Shown here piece by piece: positions 61,602-64,000 of a DNA stretch of 64,000 nucleotides. The stretch is taken from the NCBI RefSeq assembly GCF_004793765.1, contig NZ_SRYM01000004.1:1-64000 (forward strand), given 5' to 3'. Under the pieces are notes generated by a model. It was not told the DNA's origin and searched no databases. It worked only from the letters and a program-made list of their open reading frames with translations. The stretch comes from Parabacteroides distasonis. GTDB lineage: Bacteria; Bacteroidota; Bacteroidia; Bacteroidales; Tannerellaceae. The first letter of the stretch is position 1, and each line of letters starts with the position of its first letter. Made by a program: the position numbers and the translations under genes.

Positions 61602-64000
61602 ATGAATATTCCAAAATATTCCTTAGAGAATCAGAAGATTATATACTTTTTCCTAGCGGTTCTGCTGATAGGAGGTATATATTCTTTCTTTAAATTGCCG
61701 AAGAAGGAAGATTCTCCCTTCGTGATCAAGACGGCGGTCTTGGTTACCCAGTATCCGGGAGCGACTCCACAAGAGGTGGAGAAGCTGGTGACTGAACCGA
61801 TCGAGCGGGAGATTCAGGCCATGTCGGATGTGTTCCAGATCAAGTCTGAGTCTTATTTCGGTATGTCTAAGATTACGATTGAGTTGCAGCCTACTTTGTC
61901 ACCGGATTATATGCCGGTCAAGTGGGATGAATTACGTCGTAAGGTGGCGAATATACAGCCACGCCTTCCGTCTGGTGCTTCTTCTATATCCGTTAATGAT
62001 GACTTCGGTGATGTGTTCGGTATTTATTATGCTTTGACAGCGGACGAGGGATATACTTATGATGAGTTACGTGATTGGGCGCAAAAGATCAAGACCGAGT
62101 TATCCCCGGTGCCGGGCGTGCAAAAAGTCTATTTGTTTGGTGAGCAGACACAAGTTGTCAACGTAAAGATTTCTGTCCCGAAGTTGGCGAACCTAGGTAT
62201 TGACCCGAACGCCATTCAGCAGGTGATGCAAACACAGAACCTGTTGGTGAATACAGGAGATATTAATACGGGCAATTATCAGTTGCGTTTGCGTACCGAA
62301 GGCACCTATAAGGATATACAAGATATACGTGATCAGTTGATCGTGACGAAAAGTGGCGGCGAGGTGCGTCTAGGCGATATAGCCACAGTGGAACGTGGCT
62401 ATATGGATCCTCCTTCCAACTTGATGCGTGTGGACGGTAAGCGCTCGATTGGAATCGGGGTCGCTACGGGAGCGAAAGATGACGTGGTGGCCGTGGGTAA
62501 CGTGGTGGCGGATCATCTGAAAGAGATGGAGCAGCTTTTCCCTATCGGTATGGATTTGAAGGCTATCTATCCGGAAAATAAGATTGCGCAAGAGGCAAAC
62601 AATGGTTTTATCTTGAACTTGATCGAGTCTCTGTTGATCGTGATCGTGATCATCTTTATCGTGATGGGATCCCGTGCCGGAATGTTGGTGGGTAGTTCAT
62701 TGCTCTTCTCCGTGGGGGGTACCTTGTTGATCATGTTGATCTGGGGTGTCGGCTTGAACCGGACCTCGTTGGCAGCCTTTATTATCGCTATGGGAATGTT
62801 GGTGGATAATGCGATCGTGGTGACGGATAACGCCCAAGTTGGTATTAAGCGAGGACTTTCCCGTTATCAGGCATTGATCGATGGTGCTACCAAACCGCAA
62901 TGGGCGTTGTTGGGCGCAACTTTTATCGCCGTATGTTCTTTCTTGCCGATGTACTTGGCACCGGCATCTGTGGCCGAGATCGTGAAGCCGTTGTTTATCG
63001 TCTTGGCGGTGTCTTTGGGATTGAGTTGGATCTTGGCTTTGACGCAAACGACCACATTCGGTAATTTTATCTTGAAAGAGGCAAAACCGGGTGAGAATAA
63101 GGATCCTTATGATACGAAGCTTTATCATAAGTTCGAGAGGTTGTTGGGACGTTTGATCAAACGTAGATATGTCACACTTGCTTCGGTTGTGGCTACTCTG
63201 TTCCTTTCCCTGTTTATAATGAGTATCATGCCCCAAAGTTTCTTCCCGATCATGAACAAGCCCTATTTCCGTGCGGACTTGATCTTCCCGGAGGGATATA
63301 GCATTTATGATGTGGAGGCGAATGTTAAGAAAATAGAGGAAGATTATTTAAGTAAGAATCCGAATATCAAATCATTCTCGTTTACATTAGGAGGTTCTCC
63401 GGTACGTTACTATCTGGCTAGTTCCTCTGTAGGCCCGAAGCCTAACTTTGCGAACGTATTGATCGAGACGCAAGTTCCGGAAGATGCGCAAGCGGAGGAA
63501 GGTAAGTTCTATGATTATATGGTGGCTAACTACCCGAATATATTGACTCGCTCGGCCTTATTCGCCTTGTCTCCGGTTCCGGATGCGGCGATTGAGATTG
63601 GTTTTATCGGCGATAATGTGGATACCTTGATCGCTTTGACACAAAAGGCGCAGGAGATCGCCCGGAATTATGATCAGGTAATGGAGGTTCGCAATAGTTG
63701 GGGCAACAAGGTTCCGGTATGGAAGCCGCTATATTCCCAAGAAAAGGGTTTGCGTTTGGGTATTACCCGTCAACAGGTGGCTTATTCTTTGCGTTCGGCT
63801 ACGAATGGCGTACCTCTGGGTGAGTATCGTGAAGGCGACGTGTTTATGCCGATCTTACTGAAAGATGCGGATAAGGATTCTATCAGTTTGAATGATATAA
63901 AGACGTTGCCGGTTTATAGCGCTAAAGGCCGTTCGGTAAAGGTGGAGCAGGTGATCGATGACTTCTCGCTGGATTATGAGTTTAACGTGGTGAGACGATT
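61602..64000 (+). CDS. RND efflux pump permease (AcrB-like), partial at window end
   Basis: The first 799 residues are present and the gene continues past base 64000. It begins MNIPKYSLENQKIIYFFLAVLLIGGIYSFFKLPKKEDSPF, with porter-domain features (VLVTQYPGATPQEVEKLVTEPIE) and the transmembrane block with GMLVDNAIVVTDNAQ at about 398-412. That motif carries the first of the two proton-relay aspartates of AcrB; the second is Asn, as in a sizeable RND subgroup. The adaptor gene lies 10 bases upstream. An outer membrane factor may follow outside the window. Substrate is not predictable. Confidence 0.93.
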   Translation, partial: MNIPKYSLENQKIIYFFLAVLLIGGIYSFFKLPKKEDSPFVIKTAVLVTQYPGATPQEVEKLVTEPIEREIQAMSDVFQIKSESYFGMSKITIELQPTLSPDYMPVKWDELRRKVANIQPRLPSGASSISVNDDFGDVFGIYYALTADEGYTYDELRDWAQKIKTELSPVPGVQKVYLFGEQTQVVNVKISVPKLANLGIDPNAIQQVMQTQNLLVNTGDINTGNYQLRLRTEGTYKDIQDIRDQLIVTKSGGEVRLGDIATVERGYMDPPSNLMRVDGKRSIGIGVATGAKDDVVAVGNVVADHLKEMEQLFPIGMDLKAIYPENKIAQEANNGFILNLIESLLIVIVIIFIVMGSRAGMLVGSSLLFSVGGTLLIMLIWGVGLNRTSLAAFIIAMGMLVDNAIVVTDNAQVGIKRGLSRYQALIDGATKPQWALLGATFIAVCSFLPMYLAPASVAEIVKPLFIVLAVSLGLSWILALTQTTTFGNFILKEAKPGENKDPYDTKLYHKFERLLGRLIKRRYVTLASVVATLFLSLFIMSIMPQSFFPIMNKPYFRADLIFPEGYSIYDVEANVKKIEEDYLSKNPNIKSFSFTLGGSPVRYYLASSSVGPKPNFANVLIETQVPEDAQAEEGKFYDYMVANYPNILTRSALFALSPVPDAAIEIGFIGDNVDTLIALTQKAQEIARNYDQVMEVRNSWGNKVPVWKPLYSQEKGLRLGITRQQVAYSLRSATNGVPLGEYREGDVFMPILLKDADKDSISLNDIKTLPVYSAKGRSVKVEQVIDDFSLDYEFNVVRR

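Noticed and set aside
61602-64000. Heavy-metal type RND pump
   Set aside because: The fourth-helix motif GMLVDNAIVV is of the drug-efflux type and not of the CusA type.
1-64000. tRNA, rRNA or prophage genes
   Set aside because: No cloverleaf-like or rRNA-like sequence, integrase, capsid or terminase was noticed on reading; a covariance search was not possible here.

Overview
The window looks like chromosome from a gut Bacteroidota, most likely Parabacteroides or a close Bacteroidales relative. The basis is the many upstream sites matching the Bacteroidota -7 element TAnnTTTG, the weak Shine-Dalgarno signals, and the mix of Bacteroidota-type genes: a PIN-PhoH protein, a NUDIX sugar regulator, HU-like DNA-binding proteins, a DUF6261-like protein, rha genes with GH78 rhamnosidases, GH127 and GH43 enzymes. 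I found no rRNA, tRNA or CRISPR array.

Layout. 0-18 kb is mostly housekeeping: mfd, a TonB-type receptor, PhoH, tgt-lptG, a membrane Fe-S / DUF362 Tat pair, a mutarotase and a Trk/Ktr potassium system. 18-24 kb is a xylose unit: NUDIX-type regulator, xylulokinase, xylose isomerase, xylose symporter. 25-30 kb holds a glycyl radical enzyme resembling hydroxyproline dehydratase with its activase, then cysQ. 30-36 kb holds two HGSNAT-like membrane proteins, serine ammonia-lyase, a GH43 lipoprotein and a graveyard of broken genes (permease, D-threonine-aldolase-like, dipeptidase). 36-53 kb has a TPR sensor kinase, GH127, and a rhamnose regulon: a divergent AraC regulator, rhaB-rhaA-rhaT-rhaD and three different GH78-type rhamnosidases. 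53-59 kb is an accessory stretch: a possible two-gene DUF6169 pair, an HU-winged-helix protein, a DUF4143 ATPase, an AT-rich gene with a strict 25-residue Trp repeat, and DUF1848. 59-64 kb has a membrane-anchored NucA-type nuclease and an RND efflux pair; the pump gene runs off the window.

The most unusual signal is not a gene. Five intergenic regions carry short tandem arrays of near-palindromes. Within an array the unit repeats at a nearly fixed spacing of 21-23 bp (42 bp in one), about two or four helical turns, but the palindrome sequence differs from array to array. A sixth site shares one unit almost exactly with the first array and adds a perfect 20-bp hairpin. One array seems to lie in the 5' leader of the DUF6261-like gene. 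I know of no name for this class.

Other notable points: a 93-codon in-frame loss in one of two HGSNAT paralogues; a sensor kinase with Val in place of the phospho-accepting His; a NapH-type membrane protein fused to a ferredoxin region through an internal twin-arginine segment; N- and C-terminal ISAs1 transposase fragments in opposite orientation 27 kb apart, which would fit an old inversion.
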